Made by a program: the position numbers and the translations under genes. A model generated the notes under the pieces. The model did no database searches. It saw only the letters and a list, made by a program, of their open reading frames with translations, and was not told where the DNA came from. From Acinetobacter sichuanensis (GTDB lineage Bacteria; Pseudomonadota; Gammaproteobacteria; Pseudomonadales; Moraxellaceae): a stretch of 64,000 bases of DNA. The stretch spans positions 231,116 through 295,115 of the forward strand of contig NZ_PYIX02000002.1 in assembly GCF_003024515.2 (NCBI RefSeq), written 5' to 3'. Shown in pieces: positions 44,262 to 53,399 of the stretch (position 1 is its first letter; each line of letters begins with the position of its first letter).

Positions 44262-44975
44262 TCATTTTATAACATTTAACTGCTGCTCTATGGCTAGATT
44301 TTTATCAATTTCTAACACCGTCAGTTGAGCACCAAAAACTGCTCCTGTATCAATAAAATAGCAATTATGTCGTTTGGTCACTAAATCAACTACGGTATGC
44401 CCTAAAAAAACATAATCAATCCCAGTGATCACATCAAATTTTTTTCTAGCTGAATTACGAATACGTGAACGTCCCCATAAAATAATTTCACGTGATTGAT
44501 GGTCATTGATCTGGGCTTTAAAAGTATTCCAATCATGATGCTCAATATCACCATGCACAAAACCGTAGTTTAAACCTTGATATTGTACTTCCAACACCAA
44601 CGGCAAGGTTTGGCATTGTTGAATGACTTTGTGTTGTTCTGCTAGTGGAAGTTCATAAAACCATTCGCCACCATGTTGAGCATGCAAGTCAGCCATTCCC
44701 ACATCATGCTGACCCAACATACACATCTCTTCATGGTTGCCTAAAATTGATTTAAACCAAGGCTCTTTCGTTAAGTTTAAACACTTTAAACTTTCAGCCC
44801 CACGATCAACCAAATCCCCTACAGCAATCAATAGGTCTTGTTGAAAGTTGAAGTTAACGCGTTGAAGCTCTTGCATCAACGCATCATAACAACCATGTAG
44901 ATCTCCCACCACAAACAAACGTCCTTGTTCATAGTGGTAATATTCGACTCTATTGATGTCTAAAGGTTTAGCCAT
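44262..44975 (-). CDS. PPP-family metallophosphoesterase (PphA/ApaH-like)
   Basis: A 237-residue calcineurin-like phosphoesterase. All three metal-binding signatures of the PPP family are present: VVGDLHGCYDAL (GDxHG), VGDLVDRGAE (GDxxDRG) and ILGNHEEM (GNHE), with the later histidines in FVHGDIEHHDW and LGHTVVD. It matches bacterial serine/threonine phosphatases PphA/PphB and diadenosine tetraphosphatase-like proteins; which substrate applies is unknown. Its start overlaps the upstream Sel1-protein gene by 8 bp, so they are translated together. Confidence 0.83.
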   Translation of the reverse strand: MAKPLDINRVEYYHYEQGRLFVVGDLHGCYDALMQELQRVNFNFQQDLLIAVGDLVDRGAESLKCLNLTKEPWFKSILGNHEEMCMLGQHDVGMADLHAQHGGEWFYELPLAEQHKVIQQCQTLPLVLEVQYQGLNYGFVHGDIEHHDWNTFKAQINDHQSREIILWGRSRIRNSARKKFDVITGIDYVFLGHTVVDLVTKRHNCYFIDTGAVFGAQLTVLEIDKNLAIEQQLNVIK

Positions 44976-46428
44976 ATAGCTCTATCGCACATGCTTCGAT
45001 ATGTTGATTCTGCTTAGCTAAATCTAAATATTTAACAGCATTCTTTTTATTTTTACGAATACCTAAGCCCTGTGAGTAAGCTTGATATAATTCAAAATAA
45101 GCATCTACATCGCCACGCTCAGCAGCTTGCGTAAGTAACACAACACGCTGTTTTGGATCAGCTTCAACACCTTGACCATTTCCATACATTTGAGCCAATA
45201 AATAATAAGCCCATGCTGAATCAGCATCTTTTGCCAAATCTAGCCATTGTAAAGCCTGTCCAAATTGCTCTTTTTGTTGCTCATGAACAGCCATACATAG
45301 CATCGCTTGTACATGTCGATTATTGGCTGCGGCTTGTAACAATGCTAAATGTTGGGGATGCTCCACAGCAATAAGCATAGCTAACTCAAACTGTGCATCT
45401 GCATTATTATTTTGTGCAGCTCGCTCTAACCACTGTACACCATGTTCAAAATTTTTCTCTGTACCAATACCCGTTCTTAAACACTGTGCATAAGAATATT
45501 GTGCAGGAATATAGTGATTTAGAGCTGCATATTCAAAAAATTTAAAAGCTTGTTGTTTAAGTTCTTGTTGCTTAGCACCTTCTTTCATCTCATCTGCTTT
45601 ACGCAAGTTTTGTGCAGCAGCCCAATAAGATGCATCAATATGACCAAGTTGTGCGGCTTTAATTAAAAACTCATGTACAACATCTGGATCGCTTTTTGGA
45701 TTTTTTTCTTCCATTAAAGCACGGACATAACAACCATAAGGGTTATTTTGTTCTTGTGATTTTTGTGCGTAGTGAAAGGCTTTTTTATCATTGCCTTGTT
45801 GAAAATATTGAAATGCAAGCAATGCACTTGCATAGCTATCATGTTGTGCAATTTCTTCTAACTTTTGATTTACTACGTTTTGATCAAATGCAGAATGTTC
45901 AATACAAGTTTTTAAACTATTTTCATGCTGATTTTGTTGGTAATTATGCATGAGTAAATTTAAAGCAGCTTCAGGATTATTTTCTAAAATATGCAATGCT
46001 GAAGCATAAATAGCCTCAGGATGATTTAAATCAACTGATTTTTTTAAGTAATCTAAACCTTGTTCATTACTAATCGTCGAACTTAAACCTTTTAAACCAA
46101 TATATGCTAACTCGACCATTGCTAAAGCATCGCCTAATTTTTCTGCATGTTTAAAAAATAAAATTGCTGACTCAATATCTTTAGGCACATAATGCCCAAT
46201 TAAATGCCATTGACCTAGACACGTACTTGCAGCAGCAAAATTTTCATTTGATGCATGAATTAACAGATCAACACGACGCTGAGCCTCTTGATTCGTTTGT
46301 GCTATACCTTTTTTCTCTAAATCTACAACATATTGATAGTCTTGTGCTACTTCATCACCATCATCAACAATCGACATTGATTTTAAATTTTCTTGCACTA
46401 CTTTTTTGTTTATTTTAGTTTCTGACAT
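44968..46428 (-). CDS. Cytoplasmic Sel1/TPR-repeat protein
   Basis: A 486-residue protein without a signal peptide, composed of repeated 36-residue helical hairpins. Examples are YSYAQCLRTGIGTEKNFEHGV, YLLAQMYGNGQGVEADPKQRV and YQAYSQGLGIRKNKKNAVKYL, i.e. Sel1-like repeats, through most of the length. Such proteins bind partners; here the partner may be the phosphatase encoded by the overlapping downstream gene. The specific function is not known. Confidence 0.75.
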   Translation of the reverse strand: MSETKINKKVVQENLKSMSIVDDGDEVAQDYQYVVDLEKKGIAQTNQEAQRRVDLLIHASNENFAAASTCLGQWHLIGHYVPKDIESAILFFKHAEKLGDALAMVELAYIGLKGLSSTISNEQGLDYLKKSVDLNHPEAIYASALHILENNPEAALNLLMHNYQQNQHENSLKTCIEHSAFDQNVVNQKLEEIAQHDSYASALLAFQYFQQGNDKKAFHYAQKSQEQNNPYGCYVRALMEEKNPKSDPDVVHEFLIKAAQLGHIDASYWAAAQNLRKADEMKEGAKQQELKQQAFKFFEYAALNHYIPAQYSYAQCLRTGIGTEKNFEHGVQWLERAAQNNNADAQFELAMLIAVEHPQHLALLQAAANNRHVQAMLCMAVHEQQKEQFGQALQWLDLAKDADSAWAYYLLAQMYGNGQGVEADPKQRVVLLTQAAERGDVDAYFELYQAYSQGLGIRKNKKNAVKYLDLAKQNQHIEACAIELYG

Positions 46429-46590
46429 CTTCTATACCTATAAATTAAATAAAACCCTAAAACCATATAATATTGTGGGGGTAATTATATCAAACAATAT
46501 AAAAGAATGTATGCATAGATCATAAAGATTACCGCCCATTTTGAAACAATAAAATGCTAGAATTGGTTGATATTTACTCTCGATTGCACC

Positions 46591-47460
46591 ATGCAAAATA
46601 CTCAACTACTTGCTGTTTTTTATATGATTATGTCGATGGTGTCATATCAAATCAGCGCCTCATTTGCCAAACAACTTTTTCAGGTTTTAGACCCTTTAAC
46701 CGTCGTTACACTACGTTTATGCTTTGCCTCTATTTTAATTTTTTTCATGTTTCGTTCATGGAAAATTATTCATCGTTTAGGACATTTACAATGGAAAAAT
46801 CTACTATTTTATAGCGCTTCCGTTTGTCTGATGAATGTTTTGTTTTATGCATCTTTAGGAAAATTACCTCAAGGCATTGCTGTTGGTTTAGAGTTTTTAG
46901 GACCACTTACACTTGCCCTACTCTCAATAAAACGCAAAAGTGATTACATTTGGGTCGGTTTAGCGATTTTAGGCATCGCACTCATGGTGCCATGGCAAGA
47001 TGCAACTCAACATAATTTTTCTTATTTAGGCGCAGCATTTGCGCTTGGTGCAGGAGTTTGCTGGGCAACTTATATTTATTTTGGACAAAAAGTTATACGA
47101 CAAAATATTGGGATGCATGCCTTAACCATCGCTATTGCTTTATCTGCTCTAGTGATGTTGCCTATTAGCGCAGTCCACAACCCTGAAGCGCTGATGCAAA
47201 CTCAATATTGGGGTAAAGCACTCATTATTGCCTTATTAGCTACAGCGATTCCTTATGCACTTGATTTACTTGCGCTCAAGCATCTTAGCAAATTAAGTTA
47301 TGGTACTTTATCAAGTTTATCACCTGCTTTAGCTGCGGTTGCTGGTATGGTCTTACTCAAAGAACATATCAGTATTTGGCAAAGTATTGCTTTATTATGC
47401 ATTATGGTGGCTTCTGTAGGCGTCACCTTAAAAGCAAAACAAGACGCTATTTCATCATAA
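46591..47460 (+). CDS. EamA family (DMT) transporter, RhtA-like
   Basis: A 289-residue ten-helix transporter with two EamA repeats, clearly related to the gene at 43370: both have the same ordered landmarks (RLCFASILIFF, GIAVGLEFLGPLTLALL, GAGVCWATYIYFGQK and SSLSPALAAVAGMVLLKE). The frame opens at a TTG eight codons earlier; ATG 46591 is the natural start because similarity begins there. Substrate unknown. Divergent from the Sel1-phosphatase pair. Confidence 0.84.
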   Translation: MQNTQLLAVFYMIMSMVSYQISASFAKQLFQVLDPLTVVTLRLCFASILIFFMFRSWKIIHRLGHLQWKNLLFYSASVCLMNVLFYASLGKLPQGIAVGLEFLGPLTLALLSIKRKSDYIWVGLAILGIALMVPWQDATQHNFSYLGAAFALGAGVCWATYIYFGQKVIRQNIGMHALTIAIALSALVMLPISAVHNPEALMQTQYWGKALIIALLATAIPYALDLLALKHLSKLSYGTLSSLSPALAAVAGMVLLKEHISIWQSIALLCIMVASVGVTLKAKQDAISS

Positions 47461-47481
47461 ACATCATCGTCCTAATGCATT

Positions 47482-47507
47482 AAAAAAGGAGCTGAAAGTT
47501 CAGCTCC
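47482..47507 (-). terminator. Terminator of the hemerythrin gene
   Basis: On the minus strand a GGAGCTGAA / TTCAGCTCC stem with a two-base centre is followed by TTTTTTA, just after the hemerythrin gene stop codon. Confidence 0.85.
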
Positions 47508-47515
47508 TCGATCTT

Positions 47516-47974
47516 TTAAGTTAAATGATCCTTATCTTTGGCTTTATATTTTGCATACTCCACTAAATATTGCTGCGCCAAACTACGCTTTTCGACATCA
47601 TTCAAAATTTTACCAGCCTGTTGAAAAAAGCCATGTTCTTCCTCTTTTAAATGATGATGTACAAGCTCCGATAATTTTTTTGCAAGCACTAACCAATGCG
47701 GATGACTCATTGGCATTTCAGTTAACTTTTCTAATAACTCATCCATTTGATGATGCTCTGCCAAAGCATGACGACTAATATTAAGTCCTGAATCAGTCAT
47801 CATTAAAGGTAAATACAAATAACGATCCTCGCCAACGGCATGAGCAAATAATTCATTCTTCAATAACTCAAATAAGGTCTGCCGCTCTACATTTTCACCA
47901 GATGTTTGTATGAGTTTTTCAGCCAGTTCTCTTTGAATTTCATGACTTTCTCTTAATGCTTCAAATATATTCAT
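47516..47974 (-). CDS. Hemerythrin-like (HHE cation-binding) protein
   Basis: A 152-residue four-helix HHE protein. Iron-binding His/Glu residues are in SHEIQREL, FAHAVGEDRYLYLPLM, EHHQMDELL and HHHLKEEEHGFF. Hemerythrins bind O2, NO or iron, or sense redox state; the role here is unknown. ATG 47974 follows GAGG by 9 nt; the frame extends five more codons to a TTG. It is transcribed alone with its own terminator. Confidence 0.85.
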   Translation of the reverse strand: MNIFEALRESHEIQRELAEKLIQTSGENVERQTLFELLKNELFAHAVGEDRYLYLPLMMTDSGLNISRHALAEHHQMDELLEKLTEMPMSHPHWLVLAKKLSELVHHHLKEEEHGFFQQAGKILNDVEKRSLAQQYLVEYAKYKAKDKDHLT

Positions 47975-48060
47975 TGCAACGAACCTCAATAATTTTCGGT
48001 TTTAAACAAAAAAATAATTTCTAGATTTCAGTGAACTTAAACATCTTTTATCATAGAAAA

Positions 48061-48086
48061 TAAAAAGAGCTGACTGTGTCAGCTCT
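48061..48086 (-). terminator. Terminator of the TSUP permease gene
   Basis: On the minus strand GAGCTGAC-aca-GTCAGCTC is followed by TTTTTATTTT, about 40 nt after the permease stop codon. Confidence 0.88.
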
Positions 48087-48126
48087 TGCAATGATTTGTA
48101 TAAAAAGCTTTAGTTATGTAAGTCGG

Positions 48127-48894
48127 TTAAGCAATAAACATTTGATATGCTAAACGACAAATTAAAATACTCACTAAAATTAAAAATAAAATACGTATAA
48201 AACCACTGCCATATTTTAATGCCATTTTTACACCGACCACAGAACCTGCAACATTTGCAACTGCCATCATCAAACCCAGTTGAAATAGCACATGTCCAGT
48301 GGGAACAAAAAAGCTCAAAGCTGCAAAATTCGTCATGAAATTACCAATTTTAGACAAAGCAGAAGCATGTAAAAAATCAACTTTTAAATAGCGAATAAAA
48401 TAGAAAATAAAAAAACTACCTGTACCTGGTCCAAAAATACCGTCATAAAATCCGATTAATAAACCACCCACACCTGCAAGAATTAAAATTTTACGAGTCA
48501 CTTCTTGCTGAATATGCACTTGTCCAAATTGCTTTTTAACCAAGGTATAAATAGCAATGACGATCAGCATAAACAGCACAAAAGGTCGTAAAATTTCTTG
48601 TGGAATCAAAGAAACACAAGCTGCACCACCAAAAGAACTAATAAAAGCAGTGATACCAATAACAGCCAATAATTTCCATTGAATTTTAACTTGGCGCAAA
48701 TATGAAAAAGCTGCTGAAGCTGTACCACAAATTGAAGCTAACTTATTCGTTCCAAAAACAGTTGCCGTTGGATAATGAGGCAATGCACCCATTAAAGCAG
48801 GAATTTGAATTAACCCGCCACCACCTACAGCCGCATCAATTGCACCTGCACAAAATGCAAAAAACACCAAGCTGAGTATAAGATCAAGTTCCAT
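48127..48894 (-). CDS. TSUP family (TauE/SafE) permease
   Basis: A 255-residue membrane protein with about eight hydrophobic segments in two halves. Both halves have the TSUP signature: AGAIDAAVGGGGLIQIPALMG and IGFYDGIFGPGTGSFFIFYF. Members carry sulfite, taurine derivatives and other anions across the inner membrane. AAAGGA lies upstream of ATG 48894; GTG 48897 overlaps as an alternative. The transported substrate is unknown. Confidence 0.87.
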   Translation of the reverse strand: MELDLILSLVFFAFCAGAIDAAVGGGGLIQIPALMGALPHYPTATVFGTNKLASICGTASAAFSYLRQVKIQWKLLAVIGITAFISSFGGAACVSLIPQEILRPFVLFMLIVIAIYTLVKKQFGQVHIQQEVTRKILILAGVGGLLIGFYDGIFGPGTGSFFIFYFIRYLKVDFLHASALSKIGNFMTNFAALSFFVPTGHVLFQLGLMMAVANVAGSVVGVKMALKYGSGFIRILFLILVSILICRLAYQMFIA

Positions 48895-48918
48895 CACTTA
48901 TCCTTTAAATCTTGTGTA

Positions 48919-49824
48919 TTACAAATTTAAAACCCGTTTTGGTACTAGACGCTTTCGATCAGTAATCTCAGCGAGACCTAGACATTTTTCACCATCAAAA
49001 ACAACAACTTGCTCCTCTGCACAATGATCTATATTGCTTTCCATTCCTCGGCTAAAATATTCTGACCGACCTTCTGGAACTTGTATTTTTGGAAAATAAT
49101 CAATTGAAGCATATACAGGAAGTAATAATTGTTCTCTTTGTTGTTCAGTTAAACTTTCTAAATATTCAATGGTATAACTTGGATTCAGCTCAAAATGCCC
49201 TGTCTGAATACGATGTAAATACGTCAAATGACCATATGTTCCTAAAGCTTTAGCAATATCTTCACCTAAAACACGAATATACGTTCCTTTAGAACTGGTG
49301 ATGTCCAAGGTCAAACTATTTTCAGTAAAAGACAACAACTGAATATCATAGATATGAATTGGGCGTGCTTCACGTTCGATTTCTATTCCTTTACGTGCCA
49401 ACTCATATAAAGGACGTCCTTCTTTTTTTAAAGCCGAGTACATTGGAGGAATTTGCTGAATATCTCCTATAAATTGCGTCAATACCTTTTCAATCAAAGC
49501 CTCATCCAACTTTGGTACAGCTTTTTCTAACAGTACATCACCCTCAACATCACCTGTTGTTGTACTCTGCCCCAAATGAATAGTTGTTTGATAACGCTTT
49601 GTTGAGTCTAATAAAAAATGAGAAAATTTAGTCGCCTCGCCCAAACAAATAGGCAATAAACCAGAAGCCAATGGATCTAACGCGCCAGTATGTCCACCCT
49701 TTTCTGCACGAAATAACCAGCGAACCCGTTGCAAGGCAGCATTAGAACTAATACCTAACGGTTTATTCAATAAAAAAATGCCACTGATATGACGACGTTG
49801 AATTTTTGGCGATTTTACAGACAT
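48919..49824 (-). CDS. truB: tRNA pseudouridine(55) synthase TruB
   Basis: Makes pseudouridine-55 in the T-loop of tRNAs. The 301-residue protein has the motif [18 protein letters not shown], the catalytic [16 protein letters not shown] (catalytic aspartate in ALDP), and the C-terminal PUA-like extension with [17 protein letters not shown]. In many bacteria truB follows infB-rbfA; here it stands apart, downstream of the rplS operon. The N-terminal [13 protein letters not shown] is short and basic. Confidence 0.95.
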   Translation of the reverse strand: MSVKSPKIQRRHISGIFLLNKPLGISSNAALQRVRWLFRAEKGGHTGALDPLASGLLPICLGEATKFSHFLLDSTKRYQTTIHLGQSTTTGDVEGDVLLEKAVPKLDEALIEKVLTQFIGDIQQIPPMYSALKKEGRPLYELARKGIEIEREARPIHIYDIQLLSFTENSLTLDITSSKGTYIRVLGEDIAKALGTYGHLTYLHRIQTGHFELNPSYTIEYLESLTEQQREQLLLPVYASIDYFPKIQVPEGRSEYFSRGMESNIDHCAEEQVVVFDGEKCLGLAEITDRKRLVPKRVLNL

Positions 49825-50151
49825 AGTAAGGAGATCAAAACAATGTATGACTATTCTAACAAATCCATTTATCTATTTTTATAAATTTGCGCTTTAGAAA
49901 TTAAAATTTCATCTTTAACTTTTAGCCCATGATAAAATTAAAAATTAATTATCAATAAATCAATTATTTAGTCTTAAAAATCCTACTATTTTGCCATAAA
50001 GAATCAAGAAAACACTGCACCAAATAAATGACACATTGGTCTAAAGTCAGCTTATACAGAAGAAACCTATATTTTATCTAATTCAACTTACTTAAAGATA
50101 TAAATAAAAAAATGCGCCATAAGGCGCACTTTTTTAGTCACGTAAAACGTA
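49825..50151. other. Intergenic region between truB and rplS
   Basis: A 327-bp gap with the truB promoter region and the rplS terminator. On the plus strand AAGGAG (49828-49833) precedes ATG 49843, which opens a 13-residue reading frame ending at 49884; there is no evidence that it is used. The rest is AT-rich and unremarkable. Confidence 0.35.
50105..50136. terminator. Terminator of the rpsP-rimM-trmD-rplS operon
   Basis: On the minus strand GTGCGCC-ttat-GGCGCAT followed by seven T residues, immediately after the rplS stop; A/T runs on both sides make it bidirectional. Confidence 0.9.
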
Positions 50152-50523
50152 TTATTTCGCTTTACGAGCTGGTAATTTTTCACGAATACGTGCAGCTTTA
50201 CCAGACAATTCACGTAGGTAGTAAAGTTTAGCACGACGAACGTCACCACGACGTTTCACTTCGATACCAGCAACAATTGGTGAATGAGTTTGGAAAACAC
50301 GTTCAACACCAACACCGCTAGAAATTTTACGTACTGTGAACGCAGAGTTCAAACCACGGTTTTTCTTCGCGATTACAACACCTTCAAATGCTTGAAGACG
50401 CTCACGGTCGCCCTCTTTTACTTTTACTTGGACAATTACAGTGTCACCTGGTGCAAAAGCTGGGATGTCTTGTTTAAGCTGTGCATTTTCAACAGCTTGT
50501 ACTAAAGGATGCTTACCGCTCAT
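50152..50523 (-). CDS. rplS: 50S ribosomal protein L19
   Basis: The 123-residue L19, a large-subunit protein at the 30S-50S interface. The characteristic [32 protein letters not shown] is present, then [14 protein letters not shown] and [19 protein letters not shown] 50523 is preceded by GGAG and begins [12 protein letters not shown]; the longer frame to 50568 has no family similarity. It is the last gene of the rpsP operon, after an unusually long 172-bp gap from trmD. Confidence 0.97.
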   Translation of the reverse strand: MSGKHPLVQAVENAQLKQDIPAFAPGDTVIVQVKVKEGDRERLQAFEGVVIAKKNRGLNSAFTVRKISSGVGVERVFQTHSPIVAGIEVKRRGDVRRAKLYYLRELSGKAARIREKLPARKAK

Positions 50524-50695
50524 GGGGTATCTCCGATATATGTGGGTCAGAAGAGGTCTGAATTCCACTGGGTATAGAGGCTAAAGCGCATAGACCCGAT
50601 TATCTTTCTCTTTAAGATTGACCACTTCAATGCTTAAAAAGCCTATTAATGACTCTCAGTAAAATACTTAGAGTAAATCTGCTTAGACAAATGAA
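50524..50695 (-). other. Long trmD-rplS intercistronic gap
   Basis: 172 nt separate trmD from rplS, compared with a few dozen in E. coli. Read on the minus strand it contains GGGT...ACCC pairing possibilities near 50570-50600 and an oligo-T (TTTTTAAGC) stretch, so it might be an attenuating leader or carry a promoter for rplS. Its role is speculative. Confidence 0.3.
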
Positions 50696-51445
50696 TTAAC
50701 TCTTTTGTCCTTGCAAATCTTTTAGCCATTTTTTTTGCTGCTTGGTCAATGTGACTTGCTCAACCAATTCTGGTCGACGTTCAAGTGTACGTTGATAGCG
50801 CTGCAAAAACCGCCATTTCTCAATATTTGCATGATGCCCAGATTTAAGTACCTCAGGCACATCCAAACCTTCAAAATGATCTGGCTTGGTATATTGTGGG
50901 CAGTCTAAAAGACCATCCACAAATGAATCTTGCACATGAGATTGTTCATCAGACATGGCACCCGGAAGTCTCCGAATAATACTGTCCAATAAAACCATCG
51001 CAGGGAGTTCACCACCTGATAAAACGTAATCCCCAATTGACCATTCCTGATCAACATATTGCTGGATCAAACGCTCATCGACGCCTTCATAACGCCCACA
51101 AAGCACAATCAATCCATCATAATCAATAAATTGTTGTACTGCTGGTTCATCTAAAGTTTTTCCTTGTGGTGACATATACACTACAGGAACGTTCACTGCC
51201 CCTGCTTGTGTTGCAAGTTCTTTGGCACGATTGATTGCTTTGCTTAAAGGCTCAGCCATCATCACCATGCCTGGACCACCACCAAATGGACGTTCATCCA
51301 CTCTTTTGTAGTTACCCTCAGCAAATTCACGTGGATTGATGCAATGAATATGCACAATTTCGTTTTTCGCTGCGCGCCCGCTAATACCGTAGGCTGTAAT
51401 CGCTTCAAACATTTCAGGAAAAAGCGTAATGACTGCAAAAAACAT
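50696..51445 (-). CDS. trmD: tRNA (guanine-N1)-methyltransferase TrmD
   Basis: TrmD adds m1G37 to tRNAs and prevents +1 frameshifting. The 249-residue SPOUT protein has [31 protein letters not shown], the knotted SAM site [15 protein letters not shown] and [24 protein letters not shown] precedes ATG 51445 by 6 nt. It is the third gene of the operon, after rimM. Confidence 0.97.
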   Translation of the reverse strand: MFFAVITLFPEMFEAITAYGISGRAAKNEIVHIHCINPREFAEGNYKRVDERPFGGGPGMVMMAEPLSKAINRAKELATQAGAVNVPVVYMSPQGKTLDEPAVQQFIDYDGLIVLCGRYEGVDERLIQQYVDQEWSIGDYVLSGGELPAMVLLDSIIRRLPGAMSDEQSHVQDSFVDGLLDCPQYTKPDHFEGLDVPEVLKSGHHANIEKWRFLQRYQRTLERRPELVEQVTLTKQQKKWLKDLQGQKS

Positions 51446-51487
51446 CGCAGACTCCTCTATTTTCCTGCTGCGTTTATCCTATTCGGA

Positions 51488-52036
51488 TTAATAATCTACG
51501 CCCCAATTCACGTAAATACGACCAGCTTCTAGATCAACGCGTTGTACCACATCTTTATGCCATGGAATCATTCGCTCTTCACCATCAATGCTTGCAGCAG
51601 TTGCGCGAACCACCATTACATCATTGGCACCTGTTTCAAACAGTTCATGGATTTGACCGAGATTAACTTCTTGTTCTTCATCATCTAGACCTAACACGGT
51701 TAAGCCTTTTAAATCAGTCCAATAATACTCGTCCACGCCTGCTTGAGGCAGTTGCGATTTAGAGATCCAAACATTTGCGCCAACTAAATTATCTGCTGCG
51801 GTACGATCACTCACACCTTTTAGCGAAACAACTAAGCCTTTGCCATGTGGTTTCCAACGTTTTACATCGACAATTTGCCAGCCTGCTTTGGTTTCAATGT
51901 ACCAAGGCAGGTAGTCAAAAATGTTGCTCATCGGTTCTGTATTGGAATAGACCCAGAGCCACCCATTTAATCCATATGCTGAACGTAACTGTCCAATCTG
52001 AATACGATCTTCGGGAACATTCTGTGTTGGTGTCAT
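51488..52036 (-). CDS. rimM: 16S rRNA processing protein RimM
   Basis: RimM helps 30S maturation and binds ribosomal protein S19. The 182-residue protein shows the RimM N-terminal IGQLRSAYGLNGWLWVYS and the PRC-barrel segment (EYYWTDLKGLTVLG to PWHKDVVQRVDLEAGRIYV). I begin at ATG 52036; a TTG two codons earlier is possible. It lies between rpsP and trmD in the standard order. Confidence 0.95.
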   Translation of the reverse strand: MTPTQNVPEDRIQIGQLRSAYGLNGWLWVYSNTEPMSNIFDYLPWYIETKAGWQIVDVKRWKPHGKGLVVSLKGVSDRTAADNLVGANVWISKSQLPQAGVDEYYWTDLKGLTVLGLDDEEQEVNLGQIHELFETGANDVMVVRATAASIDGEERMIPWHKDVVQRVDLEAGRIYVNWGVDY

Positions 52037-52064
52037 GGGCAATCTACTACTTAATTTTCAAAAA

Positions 52065-52322
52065 TTATGCAGTAACTGCAGCTTTCTTAGCTTGAGTAGC
52101 TAAAGAAGCAACACGTTCAGAAGGTTGCGCACCTTGTGAAACCCAATGAGCAAAACGGTCAGCATCTAAACGAAGTTTTTCTGCTTTACCTTGAGCTGTA
52201 GGGTTAAAGAAACCAATACGTTCGATGAAACGACCATCACGTGCATTACGGCTATCAGTCACAATAATTTGATAGAATGGACGTTTTTTAGCACCACCGC
52301 GTGCAAGACGAATAACAACCAT
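52065..52322 (-). CDS. rpsP: 30S ribosomal protein S16
   Basis: The 85-residue S16, needed for 30S assembly. [25 protein letters not shown] and the [12 protein letters not shown] segment are the family signature. AAGG lies 7 nt before the ATG. It is the first gene of the rpsP-rimM-trmD-rplS operon, so its upstream gap (52323-52469) should hold the operon promoter. Confidence 0.97.
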   Translation of the reverse strand: MVVIRLARGGAKKRPFYQIIVTDSRNARDGRFIERIGFFNPTAQGKAEKLRLDADRFAHWVSQGAQPSERVASLATQAKKAAVTA

Positions 52323-52469
52323 GATAGAACCTTATAGTTTTTACGGATTATCCTTATACCGACCATCGATATAACTCAAACCCCTTTCATAGAGGGCAGT
52401 ATTTTACGTTATCTTTGCAATGAATGAAAGATCAAATTTTTTAGTTATCCACAATTTTGAATTTAAGTT

Positions 52470-52940
52470 TTATTTACCATCCCAATTTGTGGCAGCAGAT
52501 GGTGTACAGGCTGTTCCTGTTTTATCACTACCTTTTGTCCAACAACGTTCAGCACGATGATTTAATACTAAATGCCCATCTGCAAATTGTGTAGTTGAAG
52601 CTATTGGTGTTGCAATTAATGTCCAAGTTGTAGGTGTTACTCCTATGATTTGTAGATCATACAACGCTTCTCCTTGCCTAGGAATCTTAGCTGAATGATT
52701 TAACTCGGCTAAAGTCAAAGGTGTTTCCACATCGTTAATCAAAGGTGCATAAGAAAAATTTGCTATTTTAAAACGCTGAATCTGAGTCGCTAATTCTAGC
52801 ATTTCAGATTGAGCCTCTACTCTATGCGTTTTTTTGACATACTCTTGATATGATGGATAAGCTATAGTTGCTAAAACACCTACAATCGCAACAACAATCA
52901 TGAGCTCAATCAGTGTAAAACCTTTGCGATTACTTACCAT
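52470..52940 (-). CDS. pilE: Type IV minor pilin-like protein (PilE/ComF position)
   Basis: A 156-residue type IV pilin-like protein with prepilin cleavage site KG/FTLIELM and glutamate at position 5 of the mature protein. The hydrophobic N-terminal helix ([24 protein letters not shown]) and the C-terminal cysteine pair ([13 protein letters not shown]) follow. It is the last gene of the fimU-to-pilin operon, overlaps the upstream pilin gene by 7 nt and corresponds in position to comF of A. baylyi. Such minor pilins prime the pilus and are needed for twitching and DNA uptake. Confidence 0.85.
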   Translation of the reverse strand: MVSNRKGFTLIELMIVVAIVGVLATIAYPSYQEYVKKTHRVEAQSEMLELATQIQRFKIANFSYAPLINDVETPLTLAELNHSAKIPRQGEALYDLQIIGVTPTTWTLIATPIASTTQFADGHLVLNHRAERCWTKGSDKTGTACTPSAATNWDGK

Positions 52941-53389
52941 TCTTCACCTCCTACACTTTTATCACCACATGAAACCTTTGTGACATCTATAAGATTTCCC
53001 GCTTTATTTTTACAACGTATGCCTGTACTCGACATAAGAAAGTTATCACTTTTCGTATCTTCTGCGAGTGCTGTGATGACCCAAGATTGATGTCCTACAC
53101 CTGTAGCAACAGAGAGGTTATACCTTATAGCACTTCCTGTTGCGCCTTTTGGTGAAACCTCCATCTCCACTGGCAATACAAAACCTTGATAGTTAAAGTT
53201 TCTTGTCTTATATCGATCTAAAGCAATTGCGATTTGTTGCAATTGGTCTTGAACCTGAGCTGCCTGAGCTCGCCGTGCATATTCTTGATATGATGGGATT
53301 GCGATCGCAGCAAAAATTGCAACGATCACCACCACAACCATCACTTCAATAAGCGTAAAACCATTTTGAAATGAGCTATTTTTTTTCAT
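52934..53389 (-). CDS. Type IV minor pilin-like protein (ComE position)
   Basis: A 151-residue pilin-like protein starting [34 protein letters not shown]. The cleavage site G/FTLIE and mature glutamate-5 are intact. The C-terminus has a CKNKAG...SCGD pair and ends GGEEW. It lies 10 nt after pilY1 and overlaps the next pilin, and its position matches comE of A. baylyi, a pilin-like competence factor. The paralogue in the second module is at 60765-61199 and ends in the similar DGSEDW. Confidence 0.83.
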   Translation of the reverse strand: MKKNSSFQNGFTLIEVMVVVVIVAIFAAIAIPSYQEYARRAQAAQVQDQLQQIAIALDRYKTRNFNYQGFVLPVEMEVSPKGATGSAIRYNLSVATGVGHQSWVITALAEDTKSDNFLMSSTGIRCKNKAGNLIDVTKVSCGDKSVGGEEW

Positions 53390-53399
53390 ATTTCACCCA

